Shown here: piece by piece, positions 1 through 11,402 of the stretch
Layout of the letters: each line of letters opens with the position of its first letter
How positions within the stretch are numbered: position 1 is the stretch's first letter
Source of the DNA: Rotaria socialis
Lineage: Eukaryota; Rotifera; Eurotatoria; Philodinida; Philodinidae
Direction: 5' to 3'
NCBI GenBank assembly: GCA_905331475.1
Contig: CAJNYU010001736.1
Coordinates: 29,000-92,999 of the forward strand
Length of the DNA stretch: 64,000 bases
Translations under genes and position numbers: made by a program
Notes under the pieces: model-generated
Databases searched by the model: none
What the model was told of the DNA's origin: nothing
Seen by the model: the letters and a program-made list of their open reading frames with translations, nothing else

Positions 1-119
1 GTAAGTTTTTCAACTGTATTAAAATCAAGACAATCATCGTCTTTGATTAATGATGTTGCATTTGTTGTTGAGTCCAATGAGAAAAGTATTTCTTCAAATG
101 GACGAGAGTTTATGTTCAT
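1..119 (-). CDS. possible N-terminal exon of a gene leaving the left edge (partial)
   Basis: Read on the minus strand from an ATG at 119-117, the frame stays open to the window edge. It gives about 39 residues beginning MNINSRPFEEILFSLDS and then an acidic stretch containing KDDD. The composition (balanced, not AT-runs) looks coding, unlike the surrounding DNA. The product cannot be named from this fragment. It could also be a chance open frame; sequence to the left of the window would decide. Confidence 0.35.
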   Translation of the reverse strand, partial: MNINSRPFEEILFSLDSTTNATSLIKDDDCLDFNTVEKL

Positions 120-1064
120 AGTATTGATAAATGTAACAATGTTCCGAGAGTAAACTACCATTGTCATATTGCGTTGAATTAATGAATTAGTATAATAGAT
201 AAGCATTACGTATGCTCATGATATAGAGAGCGTTTGTAACTGCGCAGCATCGTGCGCCGAGTACGATTATGTATAATGTGATCTATCCTGTGAAAAAGTG
301 CATCGTCGTTGTCCTCTTCATATTCAAAAGAGAAACATGACAAGGAAAACCCCGCAATAGTACTTTGTGCTCTTCTTGTTTTCATGTGACCTATGCGCGA
401 GACTGCATGATCGAAGAAAAAAAGCAATTCTGTTACATCTCTTCGTGTACTTTTGACTCGTTTTCTTTTTGTTCTTCGCCGTCGTTACAAAAAAAGCAGC
501 ACGTGGATAATATTAACTAAAAGGAATTTTTATTTCGATCACGCGGGCGACGTGTGTGAAGTTTTAGTGAACATCGCAATAAAGACTTTGCAACAAAAGT
601 CATTTGGATATATATTGCTTCATAATAGATATTATCTAATGTGGAGATTTATTTAAATAAAAACAGAGAGTCAACATTTTATGTCGAATGAATAGTCATA
701 CAAAAGTATGCAAAAGCAAACGAGTAAAATGTCATCGACGCGAAACGTAAAATTTTCGTAGTGTTCTGTTCATGCAATTAGTCTCAATTTAAATGAGACT
801 TCATCAATTTACGTAGCATGATACTTTTCAATACCTTGCAAAATAAAAAAGAAAACACTTATGTCTAATCAGTATCTATGAAAAATGAATAATTATAAAA
901 TTGAACTTGAAGCACAAGCTTCTCTTTTACCTCGAACCAAAACATCAGTTGTCATAAGTACATGTGTATCATTATTATGAAGCTCCTCTTTCATAGTAGC
1001 ATCACGTTCTTATTGTTTCATATCATCGTGCATCGATAAAGTAGTAACATGAGCTTCCCTAGTC
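120..1064. other. non-coding AT-rich stretch
   Basis: No convincing exon on either strand. The open frames at about 206-656 have no recognisable protein character. I see no RNA gene here. Confidence 0.5.
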
Positions 1065-1312
1065 AACTCTCACTAGAAGAATCCCTAGGGAGTCTCCAGG
1101 GATTTCGTTCTTTTGCGGGGACTCCCCAGGGAGTTGTCTGGGGAAAATGGATGAAATATCTAATTACTAATAAATTCTTCTTAATTTTTTAAAATTAAAA
1201 TTTTTTTATTTTATTTTAAAAAATCTCATCAATTCTCCCCAGAGAAATCCCACAAATAAAAGTCCCCGGGGATTCACGACAGGGACTCCGCAGGAAGTCT
1301 TCGGGGGAGAGT
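1065..1312. mobile_element. small imperfect inverted-repeat element (MITE-like)
   Basis: The left end reads CTCTCACTAGAAGAATCCCT and then G/C-rich GGGACTCCCCAGGGAG blocks. The right end, read in reverse complement, gives CTCTCCCCCGAAGACTTCCTG and similar GGAGTCCC blocks. An AT-rich core lies between them. This is the structure of a short non-autonomous DNA transposon. Boundaries are approximate and I could not see a target duplication. Confidence 0.45.
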
Positions 1313-1441
1313 AGATTAGGATTCACTTATTTTTTTCTCTCCATTAACCAATTTACTTTACGTTCAGTATTAAAAGAAATTGTTTTATACTTTCAAGTGT
1401 TAACTCATAATGTTCAACTAACATGCGAATAGGATCGGTTA

Positions 1442-1772
1442 CAAGGGGGAAAAGGCGGATTTGGGATTTTGGAATATTAAAAATCCAAAACGTGAATGAT
1501 GGAATTTCCATCTGAATTTTTTCCATGTGTAAGTCTCATGATCCTTAGAATATTTTAAAATTTTCAGCGCAAACAGAAATCCAGTTTTTTTGAAAATTCA
1601 ATATTTTAAGAAGGGAACATCTGTTCGAGTTGAAACTTTTAGGATCTTTTATGGATCATGAAACCCAAATATGCGAAGAATTTCAGCTCGTAACTACGTC
1701 ATTCACAGAAGGAAAAACGCTTTTCAATTTATGGGATTTTCAAAATCCCAAAAATCCGCCTTTTCCCCCTTG
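1442..1772. mobile_element. hAT-type MITE with 8-bp target duplication
   Basis: A 331-bp element. Its left end CAAGGGGGAAAAGGCGGAT is the inverted copy of the right end, which ends CCGCCTTTTCCCCCTTG. The inverted repeat runs about 28 bp with a 2-bp indel. It is flanked by ATCGGTTA (1434-1441) and ATCGGTCA (1773-1780), a 7/8 match. CA...TG ends with 8-bp duplications are characteristic of hAT transposons. There is no transposase inside, so it is non-autonomous. Confidence 0.75.
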
Positions 1773-1780
1773 ATCGGTCA

Positions 1781-2820
1781 TAAAATTCGATGTGCAAGAT
1801 GATGAAAAACATCATAGATTTGTTCTTTGAAACAAAGATTACGCATTTTTATATGACACGCTCCTAAAACAAGATGCTACGAATTGAGGAATTCGATTCA
1901 AGTAGACTAATTGAATGTTTTTCTTTCTTCATTGTGTATTTCTTTTCTATGATAATAGCAAAATCTACTGTTATACTACGCTAGAATATTCTCTTTGATT
2001 AAATAATAAACGTAAGAAATTTCAGCGTAAAATTTATTTTTCATAATCAAGACCAGACTGCGGTATTTTTTATTTCCACTGAAATAACGCAGAAATTTCG
2101 AAGATAAGATCTTATAATGCACTTCAACTTCTCAAGCATAAGTCAAGACGACAGTACTTCATCATAGGATTTATAAATTTCGCATTATTTTCATATCGTA
2201 GAAATTATCGATTACACATATCATTCATTGTTCCTGGTGTGCTAGTAACACTGCGTTGTCCATTCGAAAGTTTTCTCACATATTTGTTCCATCAATACAA
2301 ACACGAGATTTTAAATTCATCAAATCTCGTCTAGCTAAAACAACATTTTGTATTTCTCTTGTACTAGTATCTAGTCTTTTGTAATACTGATATTGAAAAG
2401 ATAATCGTTTTACTAGTACCTTATTGTACTTGAGCAATGGCATCACGATCATTTATGATCGCCCGAATATTAGGCTGTTGAATAGCTGATCGTTTTTTTT
2501 TCAAAACCAAATCAATAAATACCATGAATAAGATTTTCATTTAAATTCATGGTATTAAATCTTCACTGGTTATGAATTCAATTGAATGTAAATCATAACC
2601 GGTTTCTATATTTTTCTGGATGGTTAGAAAGAGTTGATATTTTTATTGAAATACCGGATATATTTTTCGCGCTGATCGACAATAATCAATTTGTTAAGAA
2701 ATGAAAGACAATTCTCTCGTGTGACATCTACTTTCTTGTGATTGGACCTTGTTGATTTGAAATTATGAGCCAACCAGATGTCAGCTTTCCAATTAAGCAT
2801 ACTGTTCATTTTGTTACGAA
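1781..2820. other. intergenic, nothing recognised
   Basis: AT-rich sequence without coding character on either strand. It probably contains the promoter of the gene starting at 2821, but I can point to no specific element. Confidence 0.5.
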
Positions 2821-5744
2821 ATGGCTGACAATGACGATCAAGAAAATTTATCAAGTTCCAGTGATGAAGATGATTCAACGACAAGTTCATCAAGCACATC
2901 AACGGAAGAAGAAGAAGACGACGACGACGACGATGATGATGATGAAGAACAAGTGGAAGAAGAGTCAAATGATAATTTGACAACGTTAACTCCAAAACAA
3001 TCGTATTTATTGCTTGAAACAAAACGAAAAACTCTCGGAAAACGTTTATTAGAATTACGTGATGAATTAAAAGCACAACCACAAGCTGACATTGATATAA
3101 AAAAGCGTTTATTAACTGAAATTAAAAATTTACGTGAAAAATGGATTGCTGTACAAACTCGTTTGACTAATCTTAAAGCAAGACTTAGTCATAGTCCAAC
3201 ACCTGAACGTGAAATAATTCAAAAACCACCAATAAAAAAAACAGAAGAGCCTGCTCAACCTGAAGCGAGAGTCATTCCACCACCACGTGTAAGAACAACC
3301 TATAGTTCATCAAGTCGATCGAGATCTTCATCAAGTGATTCAATGTAATAAATAAATTTTTGAAATGACTTCGTCATTTTTCATTGCATTTTCTTTTATT
3401 GTAGACGATCAAATAAAAAACCTTACCATGATTTAGATGCATTAGATGAAATTGGCGATTCGAAAACTCGTGATATACTATCATCTCGAACTACAACATC
3501 CTATCGAGATCTTATCGATGAATATTCAGCATCGCCAAGTCCACCAGCATCACCAGATCCAGATCAAATTCCTTTAGTGAGTGCGTATTCAAGTCAGTCG
3601 AAAGTATTCAGTGAAAATATTCAAGAACAACAAGAAGAACCGATTGTTGATTCGAAAGAAAAATTCTATAATCAAGCTATTCCATATCCAGTTATTAATG
3701 ATAAACGTGATCTTGAACTCATAAATCGTCAATTAAAAAATCAATTACGTGAATTAGAAGCAAGTAAAAATAATCCATTATATGATCCACAATCAAATCT
3801 AATGAATTATGAAAGATTAAAAAAACAAAATGAATATATTAATTTAAGAATTCGAATTGAAAAATTAAAAAGAACTAAAGCAAAAACACAGCGTGAAAAA
3901 GAACAAAGTAAAAAACAATTTCACACACTTCTACAAGTATGTTCTATTGAAACAAAATATAAATAAGATAAAAATGACATTTACTTTTCAAAGGAATTTC
4001 GTAAACTTCAACGTTCTATGCGAGCAGCTAATCGAGATTATTCGCATAATCAATTTTTTACAATTAACCCAGAAAATTTTGCTTCATTTATACCTCTACC
4101 ACCATCGCCACCACCACCACCACCACTGCAACCAGAAGTCAACAAACAATATCAACAAGAAGAATTTCAATTGCCACCATATGATTTTAATAAAGTTACG
4201 GGAAAGAAAACTGTTTTCGAATCATCCGATTCCGAAGAAGAAGATGAAGAACGATCGTCGGAACCGCAAGTTCCAGTGTCATTATCTGCCAGTGAACCAC
4301 GCGCTGTGCCAGATGGTTTCGATCAAAATCAGCCACCTCCAGTACCAATGCCATCAAGTTCTTCTTCATCAGCTACACTTGATGCAATTAAAACTCGCTT
4401 TGCTAATTTATTAAATGCACCAAGTTCTTCATCATCGCAAATAAATGAACCGACTACAACTACTCAAGTCGTTCATAAGAAAGATGATGATGATGACGAC
4501 GACGATGATGATGATGATAGTCAACCAGTAATTCATGCACAAAGAAATCAAGCTGTATCAGCAAAATTTAATCGAAGACGAAGAAAAGCTAAAAGAAATA
4601 AACATAAGAAAAAGAATAATAATACACAAGCAACACAACAAACACCAAATGAGAATGAATCAGCAGTTTTCGATCAGGAAGAAGCATGGAAACGCTATGT
4701 TGCCATGCAATTACAATTCAGTTTTTTACAACGGTCAAATCCTATTTTACGTGCATTAACAGCTGAAGCACATAAAAAGTTAGGTATCACTGAAGATGAA
4801 GTTAATGGTAAGTTAGATTTATGATTAATTTCTATTAAATTGAACTTTGAAGTCAACAAAATACTTATGCGTCTTCTGATAGTTTCTTAAATTACGTAGA
4901 GATGTATTCCTAATTAAGATTTTAAACGAGATTTCTTTTGTTCTTATTTTATTAAGACTTTCAATTCGATGATGAAATGATGGATTATGAAACTGCACTT
5001 ATTTTACAGCAACAACAAGAATTTTTAGCTGCTGCTGCTGCTAATCCATTTAATGTTTTACATAATGCTGCTGTTGGTAGTTCATCATCAAGGCCTAATC
5101 TAGTTGATGTACTATCAAATTTAAATGGTGGTAAAACACCATCATCATCTGAACCTCAGACACCTATGGGATTATTACAAAAATTCTTTCTCGATGCAAA
5201 TAATAATCACAATGCTGAACCTCGTAGAAATCTCAATCTTAACGATTCAGCAATAACTCCACCTACTCCACCATCGCCACGTGATATTTCTCTCGGCAAG
5301 AAAATTGTCAAATCATTAACAAATCAAGATATAAATGCTCTACTTAAACTAAGTGGAAGTGAACATGATGATGATGATGATTACGACGATGATAATAATC
5401 CATCGCTTGACGGTGATACTGATGATGATACGAATAATTTTTCTATTGATGACGATTCAAATGATATACCTAATGGTAATTATAATAATAATAATAAAGA
5501 TTATGAACAATGGGTACGCCCAACACCAAATTCATCACGGTCAACGCAATCATCTGGTATACACAATAAAAAATTAACTGTGGAAACATTGATATTACCA
5601 AGTTTTAATCGCTGTACACATTTGGGTAAATCAACAAAACGATCGGCTGGCGTGGAACGTATGTTTCCATCGTTTTCAAAACATAATACTGGTCCATCAT
5701 CAACACTTAGTGTAATTCTTTACGGATTATCATCAACGCCTTAA
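2821..5744 (+). CDS. acidic, serine-rich coiled-coil protein (unknown function)
   Basis: Four exons: 2821-3344, 3405-3936, 3994-4807 and 4957-5744. All junctions are GT-AG and the phases agree, giving about 885 residues. I do not recognise the family. Visible parts in order are: a Ser/Asp/Glu-rich N-terminus with an Asp run; a charged helix (about 60-120) beginning SYLLLETKRKTLGKRLLEL; a motif PYPVINDKRDLE (about 230); a long Lys/Glu coiled coil (about 240-330); a polyproline run; a second Asp run; a basic RRRRKAKRNKHKKK patch (possible nuclear signal); and a C-terminal half rich in Asn/Ser/Asp. The start ATG has a good context (ACGAAATGG). The next gene downstream shares the PYPV motif and coiled-coil layout, so the two look like tandem paralogues. 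Nuclear location is only an inference from the basic patch. Confidence 0.7.
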
Positions 5745-6450
5745 AGAATCATGATGTATCGTGTTTTGTTTTGTTCGCGTATTATTGATAAATGTTTTGT
5801 TAACTAATAGATTTTGGTTCTTTTTTCTTTTTTTTGTATCTAAATGTATGTATTGTCAGCTATGTTTCCTTGTTTTTCAGATGTATATCAGCCACGATAG
5901 TGTAATTTTATGATTATCTGATATTACTCACATCAATTAAGTAAGTTTACAGTTAAAAACGAATCATTATTAATTTTCTTTAGATGATTTACTTGAGATC
6001 GTAACAGGTTGTTTTTAACAGAAAGAAAATAGTGAATGATCGAGTGTTGTTAACTAATTCTCCTGAGAAAATTCTTTTAAAATATCAAGGAAATCATCCG
6101 ATTGATAAATCAATTTTGAGTTAAGACCAAATACATTGTGTAGTCTCAAATGATCAATGAATGCTTTGGGGGAAAATGAAGAGCTGAATTTTTGCAGAGT
6201 TGTTTATGTGTACAAAGAGTTTAAAAGGCGAAATTTAAAAAAAAATTAGTTTTCTCTTTTCTCGGAGTTTCCAAAGCTTAAATCGGAACTATATAATTCA
6301 CTTATTCTCGACTGTAAAGCAGTTTCATTAATTGAATGAGTTAAGTTGTTAACAAAACTTGATCGTGTTCTTACCGAAGATTTTTCTCAAAAAATATGAG
6401 AAAGTAAAACTTGAATTATTCATAGAAAATTTGTTCTTTTTGCTTACAGT
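5745..6450. other. intergenic spacer between the two coiled-coil genes
   Basis: AT-rich, no exon seen. It ends in a pyrimidine-rich TTTTTGCTTACAG immediately before the next ATG, which could be a trans-splice acceptor or the end of a 5'-UTR intron. Confidence 0.5.
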
Positions 6451-7862
6451 ATGATATCCACTACTGTCATGATTGAAACTTCTACTACTGCAAATGGTCA
6501 AATTTTATCAGCAAAGAATAATCTAAGCGAACTTTATTCAACATATAAAAATCAACCATCATCACCAACTATTTCTCGTTCACCATCATTGTCATCAATA
6601 CATTCTTCTTCATCATCATCATCATCATCTTCATCTTGTTCATCAAATAAAGCTAATACAAATTTAGCTCTAAACAAAATAGATTCTAGTTCATCGATAT
6701 CTTCCAATCAGCGTAAAGAATCAATATCAAAACTTCCATATCCCGTTTTATCTGACCATCGTGATCCATCATCCATACTTGTTCTATTACAAAAAGAAAC
6801 TCACACAACCTCAAAAAAGATTTCTAGTGTGATTAAACAAATCGAAAACTATGAACAACGTTTAACACTAAATATTTATACCGAAAATGAAAAGAAAACG
6901 TTTAAGTATGAACGTGCTAAATTAAAACAACAACTAGATGCGCTAAAAAAACATGAACGTCGTGTTAGTTTACAAATTGATTTTATCACAACAAAAACAG
7001 AAATAAAAGGTTTAGAAGATGAACAAAAACAAAATAAGAACAATCAAAATTCAGATGAAATTCAACAATTTAAAATTCTATTGGGAAAATTAAAACAAAA
7101 GTTAGATAAAATGAAAATTTATATGAGAACAAGAAATGAACAAATGAAAAAGATTTGTAATTCTAAAGAACATGTAACTAATTCAAATAATAATCGAAAA
7201 CCATCATTATCATCTAGTCAAAAACAACATTTGTATTCATCATCAACAAAAGATTTGGTAATATTTTATATCTATTTGAAATTTCACTTAGATCTTATTC
7301 GAATTTTTCTGATTACCGTGGTAGGATCGAAAACGTCCTTCAACGTCAGTAAATAATCATCCATCGAACAAACGTTTAAAACCAACAGTACCTGTCGTTC
7401 GTTTAGCATCGCGTGCAACGAGTCATGATTCAAAAAAGCATTCAAAACCACCACCACCGATTGTACGTTTTGTTAATAAAACATCGAATTCAACAAGTAC
7501 AACAATGCATTCAACATCTCCGACAACACCAGCTTCATCATCATCGACTCTGTCACCACCTGTAATTGCAAGCAGAAGTCGTGGTGATACAAATAGTACT
7601 GAGATTTCTCTAGAACAAGTAATCAATGTTGAAAAAAATAAAAGAAATCAATTTTGTTTTTTGAAATTTCTTCTTCTGTCTACTTCAGAATGAACTACCA
7701 TCGGTTGATGATGACGATGACCTTGATCTCGAGCTTGACATGGATGAATTATTTGATGATGATTCACGTTCACAGCAAACTCTAGAAAGATTAAAAGCCG
7801 AAAAAAATGTCAACTACAAGTCAAACGGAAGTCTTCAAAAACAGAACTTCAATAGAAAATGA
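6451..7862 (+). CDS. serine-rich coiled-coil protein, paralogue of upstream gene
   Basis: Three exons: 6451-7257, 7325-7618 and 7689-7862, all joining in phase 0, about 424 residues. A Ser/Thr-rich N-terminus with a long Ser run is followed by PYPVLSDHRDPSS at about residue 94. This matches PYPVINDKRDLE of the gene just upstream. A Lys/Gln/Glu coiled coil follows (about 105-235). The C-terminal third has a basic/proline stretch KPPPPIVRFV and an acidic tail with VDDDDDLDLELDMDELF. Function unknown. The first ATG lies one base after a splice-acceptor-like TTACAG, so an upstream exon cannot be excluded; the two genes could in principle be isoforms of one locus, but the stop at 5742-5744 argues for separate genes. 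Confidence 0.65.
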
Positions 7863-8770
7863 AAATGTATATAACTCGACTTCTTCGTTTTTGTATGTAC
7901 TCAAATCTCGTTGTTTTGTTCTTGCCCGGTCCTTTTTTGTTTTTGTTTATTTCTCTGCACTACTACTATTTTTTTTAAAGCTCGTCATCATACGGTTAAT
8001 GGATCTAGATGAAGACCACTCATCCTTTTGTGTTCTTTTTTCTTTGATATAATTCATTTGTTCTGTCATTTGTAGTCGTAAAAGAAGTAAAACATAACAA
8101 CCTACATCATTTTCGTCATTGTAAAATGTTTACATGTGATGATTAAAAACATAAAAATAATTGTTTTATCGGAATGAAGGAATATTTTTGATGTTGCTCT
8201 TATAGATTTTTAATTAAATGAGCAGCGCGCTTGATGCATCAGCATCAATTTAAAAAGTGCGTCTACTCAATTTATAGAAAATGAAATGACAAGTATACTA
8301 TCGAAATCATTGAAAAAAAAGTTTTTATGAGCAATAATTTACTAATTTGAATTGGGAAAAATATTTGTTTTGCTATTGAGCTGATGTTATCTGAAATAAT
8401 AAAATATGAAAGTTTTTTTAAAAACATCTTCCGCTGAATTTATTAATAAAGAAACTAACGTCAAAAAGCGAATGGACGTCAAATGCTCTCATTAAAACTT
8501 TGTTTTAGTTTAACATGAACTATTTATTGGAATCATATGTCATCCTTGTAGATGGTTTAAAATAGTACTGAGCAGAAAATTCCCGCAACATTTTACTTAT
8601 CAAAAATAAATGATATGAACTTGCAGAAACGAGATTTTTTTTGAGTAAATGGTCATATTTGATAAAAATGAAAAAAAAACATTTTGAATATGTATTATAC
8701 TGATTTATATTCTCAAATATTTATGTATGTACTTTGTTGTTGTAGATATCAAATACGTCAGAAAAGAAGG
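7863..8770. other. intergenic
   Basis: AT-rich; no reliable exon. An acceptor-like TTGTTGTTGTAG ends at 8745, 25 bases before the transporter ATG, so a short upstream exon, or a trans-spliced leader addition site, is possible. Confidence 0.45.
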
Positions 8771-9464
8771 ATGACATTAACATTCAAATGTTATCAAAAT
8801 GATTTTTTGATCAAAAATTTAAATATTGCTTCATTCGGAGGTAAATTCTAATTCGAAAAAGAACAAGAATAAGTAGAATGGCTATTTCTAGACTGTTTTG
8901 GCTCAGTTATTGCTTGTATGGCTTTTGCACTTTTGATTGAATTAAGTCGAGGTATTGATCTTTATCTTCGAAATTATTCCGTAACACATCGAAGTGGTGA
9001 TTCACATCGATCAAATACTTTATCAGAAAAGACGATCCAACGGCGAAGGTAGTTCAAAGATAAACTGAAGTTTTCATAATTATTATGTTATTCCTTTTAG
9101 ATTTATGCTTCATATGTTACGTACACTTGTGCATTTAGCTCAAACTGGTTTAAGTTATATATTAATGTTAATGATCATGAATAATTTTGCTGGTTTTTTT
9201 CTTTCTGCTATTATCGGTATGATCTTCTTAAATATATATTTAATTCGAATGAGATATTTATGTTCATTTATTTTAGCGCTTGGAATCGGCTATTATCTTT
9301 TAAATGGTGTTCATCCGTATACACGTAGTGCTAATCGTATTCATATGTCAAATGCTAATAGCGATCTTACAAACACAGCAGATATTATTAATGAAGATGA
9401 TGAACCTTCAGTTGCATCACACCCACCTTCTAGACTTCAGAGAATAATATCGATAAACAATTGA
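8771..9464 (+). CDS. Ctr/SLC31 high-affinity copper transporter
   Basis: Exons 8771-8840, 8874-9048 and 9101-9464 join in phase to about 202 residues. Ctr proteins are trimeric Cu(I) channels of the plasma or vesicle membrane with three membrane helices. The N-terminal MTLTF before helix 1 corresponds to the family's MxFxF entry region. Helix 1 is about residues 28-50 (FGSVIACMAFALLIEL, followed by an SRG turn). A cytoplasmic loop rich in Arg/Ser follows. Helix 2 holds the MxxxM-type copper-filter region (SYILMLMIMNNFAGFF), and helix 3 is small-residue rich with a Gly. The long Met/His-rich extracellular tail of many family members is not seen, so either this is a short form or an upstream exon is missing. 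The first intron is only 33 bp. The C-terminal tail lacks an obvious HCH motif. Confidence 0.8.
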
Positions 9465-10335
9465 TAGATTTCTTTGATTTGATTTTCTTTACTATTGTTT
9501 TCAAGTTTCTATCGGCTAAACTATATAGTATTTTTTTTGTGTCGTTCATCTATTTTTTGTTTTACATCTCAGTAATTAAATTCAATACAAATGCTTTTGG
9601 CTTGATCGAATATTCATTCAGTCATTTTAATTTCCGTTGCTAAATTCATGAGATGTTCCGATTACGTTGCCTTGCAAAGTAAAGTATGTACGCTTGCGAA
9701 TAAACATAAGACATTCATGCTGACAGTTTTACATCTAGATTGGAATCTAGAAGAATCTTTTATAAAATATGCTGATGCAGCCCGAAACTCTTACAAAATA
9801 GTGGTAGCTGTCTAATTCGAATATAAATGGGGAAAAGAAAAAATTAAACTAAAACTAAATCTAGAAATAGATTTAGTTTTAGTATAACATTCCGATATAG
9901 ACGACATAAAAATACATATATACCCATACAACCACACCCATACCGCAAGGTATACAACTCAGATGCCACCCCGGGTACCTCTGACACGCACCCATATTTG
10001 AGCACTCCTTCATGGTACCCATCACCCACCACTCACGCGCACCGCTATCCATAGTTACCCCTTACTCCCCCTCAACCCACACCCACACACACACCCTAGG
10101 CATATCATGGTGTTGCTCGAGTATTAGCTACAGAATACATAGATGTACGGGTATTTAGTGAGGTGACAGTTGGGCATTATTAGTACGATTTAGAATGCAA
10201 TATTGAATGGTAGGATTTTCTTCGTTCATTCAGCTGGTGATTCTCTTATGAACTTACGTATTAACATTTTCTGAGGTCTACATTTATTTTGATTTTTGGA
10301 AATGTTAAGACAATTAGCATTCAATTATTTGTAGA
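9465..10335. other. intergenic with C/A-rich, telomere-like tract
   Basis: No gene. 9910-10110 is unusually C-rich (many CCCAC/ACCC words) and includes CAACCCACACCCACACACAC near 10075, two interrupted copies of the CCCACA unit. The rest is AT-rich. Confidence 0.45.
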
Positions 10336-10810
10336 CCCATGTGATTCAAACCGGAAAAAACCGGCGGTATACCGATGGTTCACCGTTCAGTATAATGTGC
10401 GCTATACCGTCGGTTTTTCATGAAAGTGATTCATCCTTTTGTATAGTATAGAAACGACTGAATATTTTTTACGTCTGTTAAAACCGACACAATCGTGTTG
10501 AATTCGGTGTACTCTGATAATATCGATGCGCCTGAGCCGCCTGTAGTAGCCACAGATCTCAAATCAGTCCCATTTATGTGATAAATATTTTATTAAAGAT
10601 GTTGCTGTAAAAATAATAATTCGCGAAATATATTCTAATATAGTTTTTTTTTTGATTAATTCGAATTCTTTTTCCGAAATAAATCGGTACTTGACAAAAA
10701 ACGATTTCTGGATGACTTTTTAGCTGGAACCAGAGCTTATAAGCGCTACCGCCGGTTATTATGAGTACCGCAGTATACTGATGGTAGTGACAAGAAATGT
10801 GCGACATGGG
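10336..10810. mobile_element. element with CCCATGT ends and ACCGCCGGT repeats (copy A)
   Basis: Left end CCCATGTGATTCAAACCGG, right end GTGCGACATGGG: short inverted CCCATGT termini. Just inside both ends are ACCGGCGGTATACCGATGG-type words in opposite orientation. The same ends and internal words occur at 56258-56642, so this is a repeat family. No transposase and no clear target duplication, so the class is uncertain. Confidence 0.5.
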
Positions 10811-11402
10811 AATTTCTTCTATCCCATTTGACTAAAAATCAAGCTCAATAGATATTTACGGTAGTTTTTGTTTTAAAAGTTGCATGTTTGACTGAGTAAT
10901 TCCAGCGTACTGTTGGTTATGACACATCTTGGAAAATTCCTCTATTCATTTAATAATGTAGATAACATATCACCTCGTACAGATACCTGAAGTAGGAAGA
11001 AAGAATATTGAAGCAAAAGAAAATAAATGAATTTGATATAAAAAAAACATTCTATATCAAGACTGGTGCACGTTAAACGACTTCACACTTGCTTTTCAAT
11101 TCATTTTATTTTTAAAGTCAACAAAAATGATAGAGATAACCATTTTCAGTCTTCTTTTTCAGAGTAAAAAGTTTGACTGATATGAGAAAGATTTTTCGAG
11201 GAGGTATTTCTGAAATGAAATGTTGAATATTTTTGAAAAGAATTCTCAAGATTTGATAACTACTGTTCTTCAAATTTCGACAGAATAGATATGTGACATA
11301 CTTATTAGATTATTTACAGCAGTCTACCAATGAAGATATTATTTAGTATTACAGATAAATCATTTTACTAATTCTGTGTTATTTTCTATTTACAGATTCA
11401 TC

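Noticed and set aside
2624-3092. Minus-strand open frames over 2624-3092 rich in Ser or Leu/His
   Set aside because: Antisense of the Asp/Ser repeats of the plus-strand coiled-coil gene.
9844-10032. Minus-strand open frame across the C-rich tract
   Set aside because: Low-complexity ACCC/CCCAC sequence; no protein character.
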